This document shows, piece by piece, positions 38,172 through 47,510 of a stretch of DNA of 64,000 bases (position 1 is its first letter; each line of letters begins with the position of its first letter). Both the position numbers and the translations under genes were made by a program. The stretch spans positions 358,501-422,500 of the forward strand of contig NVTV01000001.1 of NCBI GenBank assembly GCA_002401695.1, written 5' to 3'. The DNA comes from Alphaproteobacteria bacterium (GTDB lineage: Bacteria; Pseudomonadota; Alphaproteobacteria; Micavibrionales; Micavibrionaceae). A model generated the notes under the pieces. The model was not told where the DNA came from. It was given only the letters and a program-made list of their open reading frames with translations, and ran no database searches.

Positions 38172-38885
38172 ATGTCCAGAGTAGATAATAACATGTCCGA
38201 TAATCCCAAAACCATTACAGAAAATAACGTCATCGCATTTCTCCGCGAGAACCCGGATTTTCTAAAAGATAACCCGCAAGTCTGCGACCTGCTGCTTCCG
38301 CCTGCAAAAGTTGAAGGTAAAGGGGTTGCCGATTTTCAATCCTATATGATTGAACGCCTGAAAGCCGACAAAGAAGAGGTTATCGAAAGCACGCGCGAAA
38401 TCGTGGAAAATGCGCGCTCTAATATGAATAATCAGCAACGCATCCATATGGGCGTTCTGCGCGTATTAGAAGCCACACATTTCGACGAATTTATCCATTG
38501 CATCACCATGGATTTGGCAGCAACATTGGATGTCGATATCTCTGTCCTTGTGATCGAAGCCAGCGGCACAGACATCCCCCATATCCATCAAAACGGTATC
38601 CGCATTTTGCCTGAAGGCACGATTAATGAATGGATGAACGGCAAGACTATCCTGCTGCAAGATAATATCAGCGGTATCGAAGCCATCTATGGCGGAGGCG
38701 CAACGCTTGTCCGTTCTCAAATCCTATTGCGCGTTGATATTTCAATGGATACACCGCCAGCAATCCTTGCATTTGGCAGCCGTGATCCCAACATGTTCCA
38801 CGAAGGTCAAGCAACCGACCAAATCATATTCCTCGCCCGTGTTATCGAAAGGTCTTTCCGTTCATGGCTGAATATAACCGCATAA
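38172..38885 (+). CDS. DUF484 family protein
   Basis: A DUF484 protein of 237 residues (230 if the second ATG at 38193 is used). The N-terminus VIAFLRENPDFLKDNPQVCDLL is diagnostic; a helix and then a GAF-like domain (DLAATLDVDISVLVIEASG) follow. The family has no proven function but is very often next to xerC, as it is here. It overlaps the xerC start by 22 bases, so the two are translationally coupled. Ribosome-binding sites for both candidate starts are weak. Confidence 0.9.
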   Translation: MSRVDNNMSDNPKTITENNVIAFLRENPDFLKDNPQVCDLLLPPAKVEGKGVADFQSYMIERLKADKEEVIESTREIVENARSNMNNQQRIHMGVLRVLEATHFDEFIHCITMDLAATLDVDISVLVIEASGTDIPHIHQNGIRILPEGTINEWMNGKTILLQDNISGIEAIYGGGATLVRSQILLRVDISMDTPPAILAFGSRDPNMFHEGQATDQIIFLARVIERSFRSWLNITA

Positions 38886-39817
38886 AGGTAGATGTCATCG
38901 CCCTATGCGCCGCAGATTTAGCGGAGAAACTTCATGAATGGAACGATTATCTAAACTTCGAAAAGCACATGTCAAAACACACATTGCGCGCCTATAGCGC
39001 CGATGTCGGGCATTTTATGAAATTTTTGTTCGACCATCTGGGGAAACAACCCTCCCTGAACGATCTATCAGAAATCTCCATCCGCGATTTTCGCAGCTGG
39101 ATGTCTAAAAAAGCGATGGATGGCACATCAAACGCCAGTCGCGCACGCTCCCTCTCCGGTATTAAAAGCCTTCTAAGCTGGCTGGATAAACAAGGCATCA
39201 TGCACAACGCCGCAATCAACACAGTACGCAGCCCGAAACTCCCCCATAAACTGCCGCGCCCCCTGCATGAAGAACAAGCCTTTGATGTCATCCAACATGC
39301 GGGCATGATGGAGAAACATGACTGGGTTGGTATGCGTAATATGGCATTATTCACCCTGCTCTATGGCTGTGGTTTACGGATTAATGAAGCGCTATCCCTT
39401 GATATAAAAGACTATCCGCGTGACGGGTTTTTACGTGTTATCGGAAAAGGCAATAAAGAACGCCAAGTACCCGTTCTGGAATTAGTCGAACGCGCATTGG
39501 AAGATTATTTAGCAATCTGCCCCTACTCTAACGAACCGGACAGAGCGATTTTCCTAGGCGCGCGAGGACAGCGTTTAAACCAAGGCGTCGCGCAACGCGC
39601 CATGCGGCAATTACGCGTCACACTTGGCTTGCCCGAAAATGCGACGCCGCACGCCCTGCGCCACAGCTTCGCCACGCACCTTCTGCAAAATGGCGCGAAT
39701 TTACGCGAAATTCAGGAATTACTAGGCCATGTATCCTTAAGCACCACCCAACGCTATACCGAAGTTAACGCCGAAGAAATGATGCGCATCTATAAAGCCG
39801 CCCACCCCAGAGCTTAA
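38864..39817 (+). CDS. xerC: tyrosine recombinase XerC
   Basis: Site-specific recombinase that resolves chromosome dimers at dif together with XerD. The 317 residues contain an N-terminal SAM-like core-binding domain (YLNFEKHMSKHTLRAYSADV) and the catalytic domain with Arg about 172 (LLYGCGLRINEAL), Lys in VIGKGNKERQVPV, H-x-x-R at HALRHSF (Arg about 266), GHVSLSTTQRYTEV with the nucleophile Tyr about 298. AAAGG precedes its ATG inside DUF484. Its place beside tal, DUF484 and priA is the conserved chromosomal one, so this is the housekeeping enzyme and not an integrase of a mobile element. Confidence 0.96.
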   Translation: MAEYNRIKVDVIALCAADLAEKLHEWNDYLNFEKHMSKHTLRAYSADVGHFMKFLFDHLGKQPSLNDLSEISIRDFRSWMSKKAMDGTSNASRARSLSGIKSLLSWLDKQGIMHNAAINTVRSPKLPHKLPRPLHEEQAFDVIQHAGMMEKHDWVGMRNMALFTLLYGCGLRINEALSLDIKDYPRDGFLRVIGKGNKERQVPVLELVERALEDYLAICPYSNEPDRAIFLGARGQRLNQGVAQRAMRQLRVTLGLPENATPHALRHSFATHLLQNGANLREIQELLGHVSLSTTQRYTEVNAEEMMRIYKAAHPRA

Positions 39818-39824
39818 ACAAACA

Positions 39825-39853
39825 AAAAGCCATTGAAATACTCAATGGCTTTT
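39825..39853. terminator. bidirectional terminator after xerC
   Basis: Perfect 12-bp arms AAAAGCCATTGA/TCAATGGCTTTT with a 5-base loop between the converging xerC and the small minus-strand gene ending at 39875. T and A runs inside the arms serve both strands. Confidence 0.93.
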
Positions 39854-39874
39854 AAGAAATAAAATTTATTCGTA

Positions 39875-40276
39875 CTATAAGTTATGATCTAACTCATAAT
39901 AATTAACGTCAGGGCCTAGCTTATCACCACCAATAACTTCTGTCACCAAACTCGTCTCGCCAACTTCTTTCGCAGCATGTAAGCCTTCAACAGCTCTCTC
40001 AATATGCTCTGCATTCGTTTCATTATCTCCCTGAGCAGCAACGACATTAGGCGCAACCACTTCTACAGCAACAACCGTAGCTTTGCCGCCGAATGTGTCA
40101 GAAAAAACATTGCTGTCTAACGTCTCTAATGCACCCTTCATTCCTGCAACAGCTTCATCAATCTCAGAAGAAGCAAAAGATCCGACACTCGCCTCGTCTT
40201 GAAGATTCTTAACATGTTGGTTAGATGATTCAATCATCTCTCTATCCACAGGATTTGCATATAATGCGCCCCACAT
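39875..40276 (-). CDS. hypothetical protein
   Basis: An acidic soluble protein of 133 residues from the ATG at 40276, or 120 from ATG 40237, which has the better ribosome-binding site (GGATAGAGAG). Longer frames run over the divergent gene at 40323 and were rejected. No family is recognised; an Ala/Val-rich centre (KATVVAVEVVAPNVVAAQGD) and acidic helices (NAEHIERAVEGLHAAKEV) can be seen. A strong terminator follows, which supports its being expressed. Confidence 0.6.
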   Translation of the reverse strand: MWGALYANPVDREMIESSNQHVKNLQDEASVGSFASSEIDEAVAGMKGALETLDSNVFSDTFGGKATVVAVEVVAPNVVAAQGDNETNAEHIERAVEGLHAAKEVGETSLVTEVIGGDKLGPDVNYYELDHNL

Positions 40277-40322
40277 GCTAGAGTAAAAATAAAAAAATAA
40301 GGGATGAACAGCGAGTAAAACA

Positions 40323-41123
40323 ATGAGCAATTCACTATCAAAACATGGCAATATTCGTTCCATATGGGCCGCACTTGATCACGCTTGCGCAGGGTTAACA
40401 CTGAATGATGCTGTAAAAAAAATAGTACACGACCATGAAGCGCAGCCAGCGATCATTAGCACTCTAAAAGATATAGGAATAAATCGCCTAGGCAACCTCA
40501 CTAAAAAATCAAACGAAGCCATGATTGCTCTATCATTTTATGCTGGTGATGGCATTGTTGCAAAAATCATTCCTGCTGATTACTTTGATAAAAGTGACCC
40601 AATTTACAATATGCCCCCAATAACATCTACAAGAGTAGAGACAGATAGTCGGGAATATATTGTTGCGACCTATCCGTGGATAGACCCGGGTGGTGTCACG
40701 AAAGATGAAATAGAAGAGCTAAGAGAAATCCTGAAAAACCATGGAATGGACTTTTCTAAAAACGACGATGATCCTAAAAATGTCCATCGCATGCCTGACC
40801 AAAATGGAACATTGGTTGGTATTGATTCAAACATGTACGAAGATGCCCGCAATGGCAACACACCAAGTCCCGAGATAAAACAAGCATGGCGCGAGTATAT
40901 AGAAGAACTTTATCCAATCTATAAATCCGGCATCATTCCGGCACAAACCCAAGATACAAATTTCGAATTCGTTTCCATCCATAACGAAAATCCGGTCTTT
41001 ACCGGTTTTGATGCCAACTTAGAAGATCCAGTTATTAAAGTTCCGGAGCCAAAACCTGCAAAAAAATCCTTCTGGAGTTTCTTATCTGGATCAGATAGCG
41101 AAGATGCCCCCGCCCCTGCATAA
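40323..41123 (+). CDS. hypothetical protein, possibly kinase-fold
   Basis: A 266-residue soluble protein. Unrecognised with confidence. The segment MDFSKNDDDPKNVHRMPD and then TLVGIDSNMY loosely resembles the catalytic-loop and DFG-like region of aminoglycoside-phosphotransferase or kinase folds (D-x4-N, then a hydrophobic strand ending in Asp), but a Gly-rich loop is not evident. The C-terminus is a Pro/Lys linker and KKSFWSFLSGSDSEDAPAPA tail, which looks disordered or like a docking peptide. It is divergent from the gene at 39875 and converges with lpd. Confidence 0.6.
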   Translation: MSNSLSKHGNIRSIWAALDHACAGLTLNDAVKKIVHDHEAQPAIISTLKDIGINRLGNLTKKSNEAMIALSFYAGDGIVAKIIPADYFDKSDPIYNMPPITSTRVETDSREYIVATYPWIDPGGVTKDEIEELREILKNHGMDFSKNDDDPKNVHRMPDQNGTLVGIDSNMYEDARNGNTPSPEIKQAWREYIEELYPIYKSGIIPAQTQDTNFEFVSIHNENPVFTGFDANLEDPVIKVPEPKPAKKSFWSFLSGSDSEDAPAPA

Positions 41124-41128
41124 ATCAT

Positions 41129-41166
41129 AAAAAATGCGCCCCCGATATTTCAAACAGACGCGCATT
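41129..41166 (-). terminator. terminator of lpd
   Basis: Arms AATGCGC/GCGCATT enclose a 20-base loop between converging genes. On the minus strand the hairpin runs into a TTTT stretch directly after the second arm, so it should end lpd transcription; on the plus strand it is followed by only A residues. Confidence 0.7.
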
Positions 41167-41187
41167 AAAAAACTTAGAAAAAATTCA

Positions 41188-42576
41188 TTACATATGCAGC
41201 TGACGCTTATGTACTGCAAGTGCTGCTTCCTTCACCACTTCCGTTAAGGTCGGATGCGCGTGACATGTGCGCCCGATATCTTCGGCTGTCCCTTCAAATT
41301 CCATAACCGTGACAACTTCGGAGATCAGCTCCCCTACATTCGGTCCAATCATATGAGCGCCCAAAACGCGATCCGTTGCGGCATCTGCCAGAATTTTAAC
41401 AAAGCCATCCGTCGCATTCATCGCGCGCGCGCGGCCATTTGCCATGAACGGGAATTTACCGGACTTATATTTAACGCCTGCTTCTTTAAGTTGCTCTTCG
41501 GTTTTACCAACGCTTGCTATTTCCGGCCATGTATAAACAACCCCCGGTATCGCATCATAATCAATATGACCTGATTGCCCCGCCAGCATTTCTGCCAAGA
41601 CAACGCCTTCATCTTCTGCTTTATGCGCCAGCATCGGCCCCGCAATAACATCACCAACGGCATAGATACCTTCAACTGATGTTTCGAAAAACTCATCGGT
41701 TTCGATCTGACCACGTTCGTTCAATTTAACACCAACATTGTCAAGACCAAGCCCGTCAACATAAGGCTTACGCCCGATTGCCATCAAAACGATATCTGCA
41801 CTGATTTTCTCGGCCTTACCACCAGCGGCAGGTTCAACCGTAAGATCAACGCCCTTCGCGGATGTTTTCGCGCCCGTTACCTTGCTAGAGAGCTTGAACT
41901 CAATGCCTTGCTTGGCGAACAACTTCTTCGCTTCTTTACGGATTTCATTATCCATACCCGGCAAAATATTATCCATAAATTCAACAACAGTAACCTGCGC
42001 GCCCAAACGACGCCAAACAGTGCCAAGCTCCAACCCGATAACACCGCCGCCAATAACGACCATCTTTTTCGGAACAGAGGAAAGCTCTAACGCGCCTGTC
42101 GAAGACACAATTTTCTTCTCGTCAATTTTAATACCCGGCAACGAAATAACATCCGATCCGGTGGCTATAATAATGCTGTCGGCTTCATAAGTCATTTTGC
42201 CAACTTTAACACTGCCCGCCGCAACGATCTCTGCCGTGCCGGTAATGCTTTTGATTTTGTTCTTCTTCATCAAGAACTCAATGCCCTTGGTGTTATCTGA
42301 AACGACATCATCCTTATGCTGCATCATCGCTTTCAGGTCTAATTTCGGGTTTACCTTAACACCGATATCACCCATATGATGTTCTGCTTCCTCGAATTTT
42401 TCAGAGGCATATAACAACGCCTTGGACGGAATACAGCCAATATTCAAACATGTTCCACCAAGTGTTTTACGCTTTTCTACGATCGCGGTTTTCAAGCCAA
42501 GCTGCGCACAGCGGATCGCTGCAACATACCCACCCGGGCCAGCACCAATGATAATTACATCAAATTTATCGGACAT
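41188..42576 (-). CDS. lpd: dihydrolipoamide dehydrogenase (E3)
   Basis: FAD enzyme that reoxidises lipoamide of 2-oxoglutarate dehydrogenase and reduces NAD. The 462 residues begin with the FAD-binding VIIIGAGPGGYVAAIRCAQLG, carry the redox disulfide in GGTCLNIGCIPSKALLYAS (Cys about 43 and 48), an NAD-binding GGGVIGLELGTVWRRLG, and the C-terminal active-site His-Glu pair in CHAHPTLTEVVKEAAL. It is the last gene of the TCA set on this strand; two accessory genes, one on the opposite strand, lie between it and sucB. Confidence 0.97.
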   Translation of the reverse strand: MSDKFDVIIIGAGPGGYVAAIRCAQLGLKTAIVEKRKTLGGTCLNIGCIPSKALLYASEKFEEAEHHMGDIGVKVNPKLDLKAMMQHKDDVVSDNTKGIEFLMKKNKIKSITGTAEIVAAGSVKVGKMTYEADSIIIATGSDVISLPGIKIDEKKIVSSTGALELSSVPKKMVVIGGGVIGLELGTVWRRLGAQVTVVEFMDNILPGMDNEIRKEAKKLFAKQGIEFKLSSKVTGAKTSAKGVDLTVEPAAGGKAEKISADIVLMAIGRKPYVDGLGLDNVGVKLNERGQIETDEFFETSVEGIYAVGDVIAGPMLAHKAEDEGVVLAEMLAGQSGHIDYDAIPGVVYTWPEIASVGKTEEQLKEAGVKYKSGKFPFMANGRARAMNATDGFVKILADAATDRVLGAHMIGPNVGELISEVVTVMEFEGTAEDIGRTCHAHPTLTEVVKEAALAVHKRQLHM

Positions 42577-42749
42577 ATTTTCTACCTTGTCTTAGATATT
42601 AGGAATAAAGAACATAGTGTTGTGATTTATAAAGCATGCAAGGCGAAATGAAAACCCCCTGCAATTTAAAGTGAGCGCATATTTTAACGGTGGATTAATG
42701 CTGATTTAGTATACTGGCGAAAGCAAAATACGAGATACAATCTAAACCT

Positions 42750-43718
42750 ATGAGCATAGATCATTTCAAATATATGGCATTAGCCCGCGATGCAGAGCAG
42801 CAGAGCATGCACCCCGCGCACAAAGTCGGGGCATTAATTTGTGGCACTGATCGAAATACCGAGCATTACGAAATCGCCAAATCAAATTTTTGGCCTGCAT
42901 TACTGGACAAACATATTGGAAAAGATAAAAAACTAGGCAATGCCAGCACAACAGTACATGCAGAAGTCGCCGCAATTTGCGCTGCCCCTGCAACCGAAAA
43001 TGCCACGATTTACGTCACCGACCTGCCCTGTCCGAATTGCGCCAAAGTCATGGCCGAAGCACGCATTAAAAACATTTACACCGATGCGCTCACACACGAC
43101 ACACCATTAGGGCAAAAAATGAAGCCCTATTTTGATGAGGTCTCCACGCCCATTCTTAAAAATGCGGGTATTTCGGTTTACGAGATAAATAGTGAAGCAA
43201 AAACCATCGCGCAAATCATCATCCCCGCGCCCAATAGCTTGCTGCGCATTCATCGCCCGATACGGCATACCCCGCTGGAGCATAGCGACATTAATCAAGC
43301 CACCTTTATCAATATGATAGAAAAGCAAAAAACCAACACCTCTTTCGCCGCATGCTATGCCAAAAGCACCTTAGGGCAATATAATTTCCTGCTTGCACAA
43401 CCACAACGTTCAGTTGGGTTATTACAAGAACAAGCCGATGAAATTTCAAACCATCAAAATAAATACGAACCAACGTTACAGCCAATCAACCGTCTGCTTT
43501 TAACATGCGCACGCTATGGACTGAAAATTGATGAGGATTACCTCTATTCCAGCCAAACGCCAACATCACGCGAATTTGTCAATATGATCGGCGCGGGCTA
43601 TACGTCCCTGTGTATAGGTGATCGTGATAAATGCCGTGATGACTGGGGCTTAAAGGCTTTGGTACAGCTTAAAACACATAAAATCATAGATTTAAAACAG
43701 GCTAAAGTGTCAGACTAG
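42750..43718 (+). CDS. CMP/dCMP deaminase-like protein with second domain
   Basis: The N-terminal 150 residues form a zinc cytidine/deoxycytidylate deaminase-type domain with H70-A-E72 (TTVHAEVAAI) and P93-C94-P95-N96-C97 (DLPCPNCAKVMAEARI), all zinc and catalytic residues present. Residues about 180-322 form a second domain. Its part YLYSSQTPTSREFVNMIGAG is spaced like a deaminase PCxxC helix but without cysteines, and no HAE is seen, so it may be a decayed deaminase copy used for dimer-like packing or substrate binding. Typical dCMP deaminases are 150-180 residues. The true substrate could be a nucleotide, RNA base or small molecule. Its 3' end overlaps the convergent gene ending at 43702. 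Confidence 0.78.
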   Translation: MSIDHFKYMALARDAEQQSMHPAHKVGALICGTDRNTEHYEIAKSNFWPALLDKHIGKDKKLGNASTTVHAEVAAICAAPATENATIYVTDLPCPNCAKVMAEARIKNIYTDALTHDTPLGQKMKPYFDEVSTPILKNAGISVYEINSEAKTIAQIIIPAPNSLLRIHRPIRHTPLEHSDINQATFINMIEKQKTNTSFAACYAKSTLGQYNFLLAQPQRSVGLLQEQADEISNHQNKYEPTLQPINRLLLTCARYGLKIDEDYLYSSQTPTSREFVNMIGAGYTSLCIGDRDKCRDDWGLKALVQLKTHKIIDLKQAKVSD

Positions 43719-44136
43719 GTGCTTGCGGCTCAAAGCAAAAGCTCTTCTTTATATTAGGGTCAATATCAAGATTTTCAACAACATCCATACGCACCTTCGC
43801 CATAACAACGGCAGAAGACAAACACGTGCCTAACGAGGTTTCACTTCCCTGCGCATCGGTTTTCCTTACAAAAAAACCTTCGTCATTAGGTAATGTCTCA
43901 ATTCGTATCCGTGACTGATGAAGATCATCAGAACTTGATGCAACATCAACAACAGCCACATCACCTCCCCCTAAATATGATGAAAACTCACTTTTGCATG
44001 ACAACTTCAGATCAATATCATGCTCATCCAAACGAATATTAAACAGATCTACACTTTCACTTATATCTTGAGACAGCTGAACATTTGGTTTTACTAGTTC
44101 AACTGGTTTTGATTTCTTTTCAAATATTTTAAAAAT
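43702..44136 (-). CDS. hypothetical protein, start unusual or frameshifted
   Basis: An unrecognised acidic protein. A canonical ATG at 44031 would give 109 residues, but the frame stays open upstream with coding character (KIFEKKSKPVELVKPNVQLS), and no ribosome-binding site precedes 44031. GAGGT at 44144-44148 lies 7 bases before an in-frame ATT at 44134-44136, giving 144 residues. Alternatively the gene began at the GTG at 44139-44141, whose frame reads only 15 codons; one extra T in the run of five T (minus strand, 44131-44135) would join it to the main frame and produce MSFFKIFEKKSKPVE. The coordinates given assume ATT. Its last 17 bases overlap the convergent deaminase gene. Confidence 0.55.
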   Translation of the reverse strand: MFKIFEKKSKPVELVKPNVQLSQDISESVDLFNIRLDEHDIDLKLSCKSEFSSYLGGGDVAVVDVASSSDDLHQSRIRIETLPNDEGFFVRKTDAQGSETSLGTCLSSAVVMAKVRMDVVENLDIDPNIKKSFCFEPQAPSLTL

Positions 44137-44225
44137 GACACTTACCTCATATTTTACATAGCATAGATATCATAACACTGGATATTCAAAATTACAAGAG
44201 TGGAACATTTTTATAGAGCACAAAT

Positions 44226-44254
44226 TAAAACCCCCGCCACAATCGGACGGGAGT
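44226..44254 (-). terminator. terminator of sucB
   Basis: On the minus strand ACTCCCGTC pairs with GGCGGGGGT (9 pairs, two of them G-T) around a CGATTGT loop, followed by TTTAATTTG. It lies about 30 bases after the sucB stop. Confidence 0.8.
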
Positions 44255-44285
44255 ATTAAGTTTTCAAACCTAATCCTAACCCGAC

Positions 44286-45500
44286 TTAAACGTCCAAAAG
44301 CAATCTTTGTGGATCTTCAAGAGCCTGCTTCATCCGTACAAGAGAGCTAACCGCTTCACGACCATCAACAATACGATGATCGTAAGACTGCGCCAAATAC
44401 ATCATCGGACGCGCCTCGATTGAACCATCTTTCATAACCACCGGCCGTTTTTGAATTGTATGCATACCAAGAATACCTGATTGCGGCGCATTCAAAATCG
44501 GTGTCGACATAAGAGAACCAAACACACCACCATTGGTAATTGTGTAAGTCCCCCCCGTCATATCATCCATCGTCAATTTACCATCGCGTGCTGCTTTACC
44601 AAAGCCAACGATCTTGGCCTCAATTTCCGCCATGCTCAACTGGTCACAATCACGGATAACAGGAACAACAAGACCTTGTGGCGTAGAAACTGCAACGCCT
44701 ATATTATAATAGTTTTTGTAAATAATATCATCGCCATCGATTTCTGCATTAATTGCTGGAAACTCTTTTAACGCCTGAACTGCAGCCTTAATAAAGAACG
44801 ACATAAAGCCAAGCTTAACGCCATGACGTTTTTCGAATATTTCCTTATATTCACCGCGCAATGCCATCACAGGGCCCATATCAACTTCATTAAATGTCGT
44901 TAACATCGCAGCAGAATTTTGTGCCTCTTTCAAACGACGCGCAATAACCTTACGCAATTTAGACATTTTAACACGCTCTTCACGCGGGGCTGCCGCAACA
45001 GCAGATGCCGCAGCGACCGGAGCCTTAGACGCGCCACCAGAAGCCAAAACCTTTTGAACATCTTCCTTCGTAATACGTCCATCCTTACCACTGGCAGGGA
45101 TTGCCGAAGCATCAAGATTATTGTCATTAATCAATTTACGCACCGCAGGAGACGTCTTCGGCTCCGCAGATGTGCTGGCCACTTTCTCCGCCGCAGGTAC
45201 AGCAGCAGCCTTCGCAGGCGCGTTATCGTCCTTCTTCGCCGCAGGCGCAGCGTCATTCGCAACCGCTCCAGCTTTCAATTCAGCAAGAACAACGCCAACT
45301 TCAACAGTTTCGCCTTCAGCAACAGAAATACTCACGATCACGCCATCCACAGGCGCATTCACTTCCAATGTCACCTTATCGGTTTCCAGCTCAACAATCG
45401 GCTCATCCGCTTTTACGGCTTCGCCTTCTTTTTTCAGCCATTGAGCGACCGTCGCTTCTGCAACAGATTCACCAAGTGTGGGAACAACGATTTGAGTCAT
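44286..45500 (-). CDS. sucB: 2-oxoglutarate dehydrogenase E2 (dihydrolipoamide succinyltransferase)
   Basis: Transfers the succinyl group to CoA in the 2-oxoglutarate dehydrogenase complex. From ATG 45500, 404 residues: a lipoyl domain ([20 protein letters not shown], lipoyl Lys in [11 protein letters not shown]), an Ala/Lys-rich hinge, an E3-binding peripheral domain ([20 protein letters not shown]), and the catalytic domain with [16 protein letters not shown] (His and Asp). A frame from 45518 adds six residues not shared by the family. A terminator follows; upstream is a 218-base gap in which I saw no clear consensus promoter. It is separated from sucA by the thi genes and a hypothetical gene. 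Confidence 0.96.
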   Translation of the reverse strand: MTQIVVPTLGESVAEATVAQWLKKEGEAVKADEPIVELETDKVTLEVNAPVDGVIVSISVAEGETVEVGVVLAELKAGAVANDAAPAAKKDDNAPAKAAAVPAAEKVASTSAEPKTSPAVRKLINDNNLDASAIPASGKDGRITKEDVQKVLASGGASKAPVAAASAVAAAPREERVKMSKLRKVIARRLKEAQNSAAMLTTFNEVDMGPVMALRGEYKEIFEKRHGVKLGFMSFFIKAAVQALKEFPAINAEIDGDDIIYKNYYNIGVAVSTPQGLVVPVIRDCDQLSMAEIEAKIVGFGKAARDGKLTMDDMTGGTYTITNGGVFGSLMSTPILNAPQSGILGMHTIQKRPVVMKDGSIEARPMMYLAQSYDHRIVDGREAVSSLVRMKQALEDPQRLLLDV

Positions 45501-45718
45501 AATGATGCTTTCTTTCAATTATTGAGTAGCCTGAAATATGTACCTGAGTTTCCTATACATATATAGAATTTTTTACCATCCCTAATGTAAGCAAAGACGC
45601 GGGGCAACGCAATGAGAAATACGCAAAACATCACCGATAAACCGCATTAAACAATATGGAAACATGGACTCTATTGGGGTGAAAAATCAGAAAACACGTA
45701 CACTAATTTAAAAATTCG

Positions 45719-46687
45719 CTAAAAGTGTTTCCAGCCAAGGTTTTTGTCATCCATACACAACGTTAGCGTATTTAAAAGTGACAAAACTGAATTAGATTCT
45801 TTGAAAACACCAATAACAAACGGATTTAACTTAGTTTTTTGCAACTCACGAATCATTAACGGCAGATTTTCGGGGGAAACGGCCAAAATCAGCTCATAAT
45901 CATCACCACCTTTTAACGCATCTTCCGGCGTTATAATTTTTTCATCCAAAGCTCGCTGTACGTCTCCTGAAAATATAATTTTATCAAAATCTATTTCCGC
46001 ACCTAACCCCGATGCCTTGGCAATATGCATACAATCAGCAAGTAAACCATCCGAAATATCTGCCGCCGCATGCGCATATTGACGCACGATTCTCTCAATA
46101 TTTATACGCGGGCATGGCACTTTATATCGGGACACCGCATGCGCATAACTCTGTACATCCAGCCCATCTTGCAAAACCTTCAGCCCCAAAGACGCATCAC
46201 CAATAGAGCCCGTCAACACAATATAATCACCATCCTTCGCGCCTGCACGCTGCACCGCCGTCCCCTTTGGCACAAGCCCCATCGCCGTAATGGAAATCGA
46301 CAAACAAGCCCCCTTAATCGATGTAGTATCCCCGCCGGAGCAAAACACACCATAGGCTTCATTATCCTCTTGCAGGGTCTTCGAGAATGCTGATAACCAA
46401 TCCTCATCAGGCTTTTGCGGAAATGCTATATTAAGTTGATAGCACAAAGGCGTCGCCCCCATCGCCGCCAAGTCGGATAAATTCACCCGCAACGCTTTGC
46501 GCGCAATATTGGCAGGCGTCTCCCCCGCCAGAAAATGTACATTCTCGTTGAGCGTATCACTGGTCACAACCAATTCATAACCATCGGGAATATCCAAAAC
46601 CGCTGCATCATCAAGCAACCCCGCAGTGCCCGCATGACCGCGCGTTAGAGGCAAGAAATAACGCTCTATCATCTCGAATTCATTCAT
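45719..46687 (-). CDS. thiL: thiamine-monophosphate kinase
   Basis: Phosphorylates thiamine monophosphate to thiamine diphosphate. The 322 residues, counted from ATG 46687, start EFEMIERYFLPLTRG and contain AVLDIPDGYELVVTSDTLNE and NLSDLAAMGATPLCYQL, the ATP- and Mg-binding Asp-rich blocks of the AIR-synthase superfamily, then GGDDYELILAVSP. GGGG lies 5 bases before the start, and the start overlaps the thiD stop by 8 bases, so translation is coupled. Last gene of the thiE-thiD-thiL unit. Confidence 0.93.
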   Translation of the reverse strand: MNEFEMIERYFLPLTRGHAGTAGLLDDAAVLDIPDGYELVVTSDTLNENVHFLAGETPANIARKALRVNLSDLAAMGATPLCYQLNIAFPQKPDEDWLSAFSKTLQEDNEAYGVFCSGGDTTSIKGACLSISITAMGLVPKGTAVQRAGAKDGDYIVLTGSIGDASLGLKVLQDGLDVQSYAHAVSRYKVPCPRINIERIVRQYAHAAADISDGLLADCMHIAKASGLGAEIDFDKIIFSGDVQRALDEKIITPEDALKGGDDYELILAVSPENLPLMIRELQKTKLNPFVIGVFKESNSVLSLLNTLTLCMDDKNLGWKHF

Positions 46688-47510
46688 AGTGTCCCCGCCG
46701 ATACATATGCGAGACGGGGCCATGCCCCTGCGCACCATTCAAGCCACCAACATCAAGCATAGCCGCGCACCCAAGCGCACCAGTAAGATATGTTTTAGCC
46801 TTCCCGCACGCCTCCTTCAAATCACAACCAAGCGCGAGATACGCCGCAATTGCAGAGGACAACGTACACCCAGTTCCATGCGTATTTTGTGTATCTACCC
46901 GCGGCGCTTCATAGGTTTTTGTGCCACCGTCATAGGCCAGAACATCTTGTGCAACGCTGCCCTTTAGGTGTCCACCCTTTAGGAACACAGCCTCTACATT
47001 CAAATTCAGCAAGTCCTGCGCCGCACGATCCATATCAATCACGACCTTCCGCGCCAGCTTTTCAGCCTCGGGGATATTGGGCGTTACAACATCCACCAGC
47101 GGAAAAAGCCGCGTCTTCAGCGCCACCATCGCATCAGAGGAAATCAACGCATCACCGCTGGTCGAAACCATAACAGGATCAAGAACAATATTATTCGGCT
47201 GATATCTTTCAATCACATCTGCCACAGCGTGCACAATATCAGCATTCCCCAGCATCCCGATTTTAAGAGCATCCACTCTTATATCCTCAAAAACAGCATT
47301 CAATTGATCCGTAACGAAAGCCGCCGGCACATCAACAGCCCCGCTAACCCCTTGCGTGTTTTGTGCGGTCAGCGCCGTAATCACCGCCATGCCATAAACA
47401 TCCAGCGCCGCAAATGTCTTAAGATCAGCCTGAATGCCCGCGCCACCTGATGGATCAGATCCTGCGATTGATAACACATTCGGGATATGTTCACTTAACA
47501 TTATACTCAT
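46680..47510 (-). CDS. thiD: hydroxymethylpyrimidine/phosphomethylpyrimidine kinase
   Basis: Phosphorylates HMP and HMP phosphate to HMP diphosphate, the pyrimidine half of thiamine. The 276 residues include NVLSIAGSDPSGGAGIQADL, GMAVITALTAQNTQGV, the LDPVMVSTSGDAL block and the anion hole GTGCTLSSAIAAYLALG, as in ribokinase-family ThiD. Its start overlaps the thiE stop by 4 bases (ATGA) and its end overlaps the thiL start by 8 bases. Confidence 0.95.
   Translation of the reverse strand: MSIMLSEHIPNVLSIAGSDPSGGAGIQADLKTFAALDVYGMAVITALTAQNTQGVSGAVDVPAAFVTDQLNAVFEDIRVDALKIGMLGNADIVHAVADVIERYQPNNIVLDPVMVSTSGDALISSDAMVALKTRLFPLVDVVTPNIPEAEKLARKVVIDMDRAAQDLLNLNVEAVFLKGGHLKGSVAQDVLAYDGGTKTYEAPRVDTQNTHGTGCTLSSAIAAYLALGCDLKEACGKAKTYLTGALGCAAMLDVGGLNGAQGHGPVSHMYRRGHYE

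Noticed and set aside
38864-39817. xerC as integrase of an integrative element
   Set aside because: It lies with DUF484, tal and priA in the conserved chromosomal order and is coupled to DUF484; no att-like direct repeats were seen.
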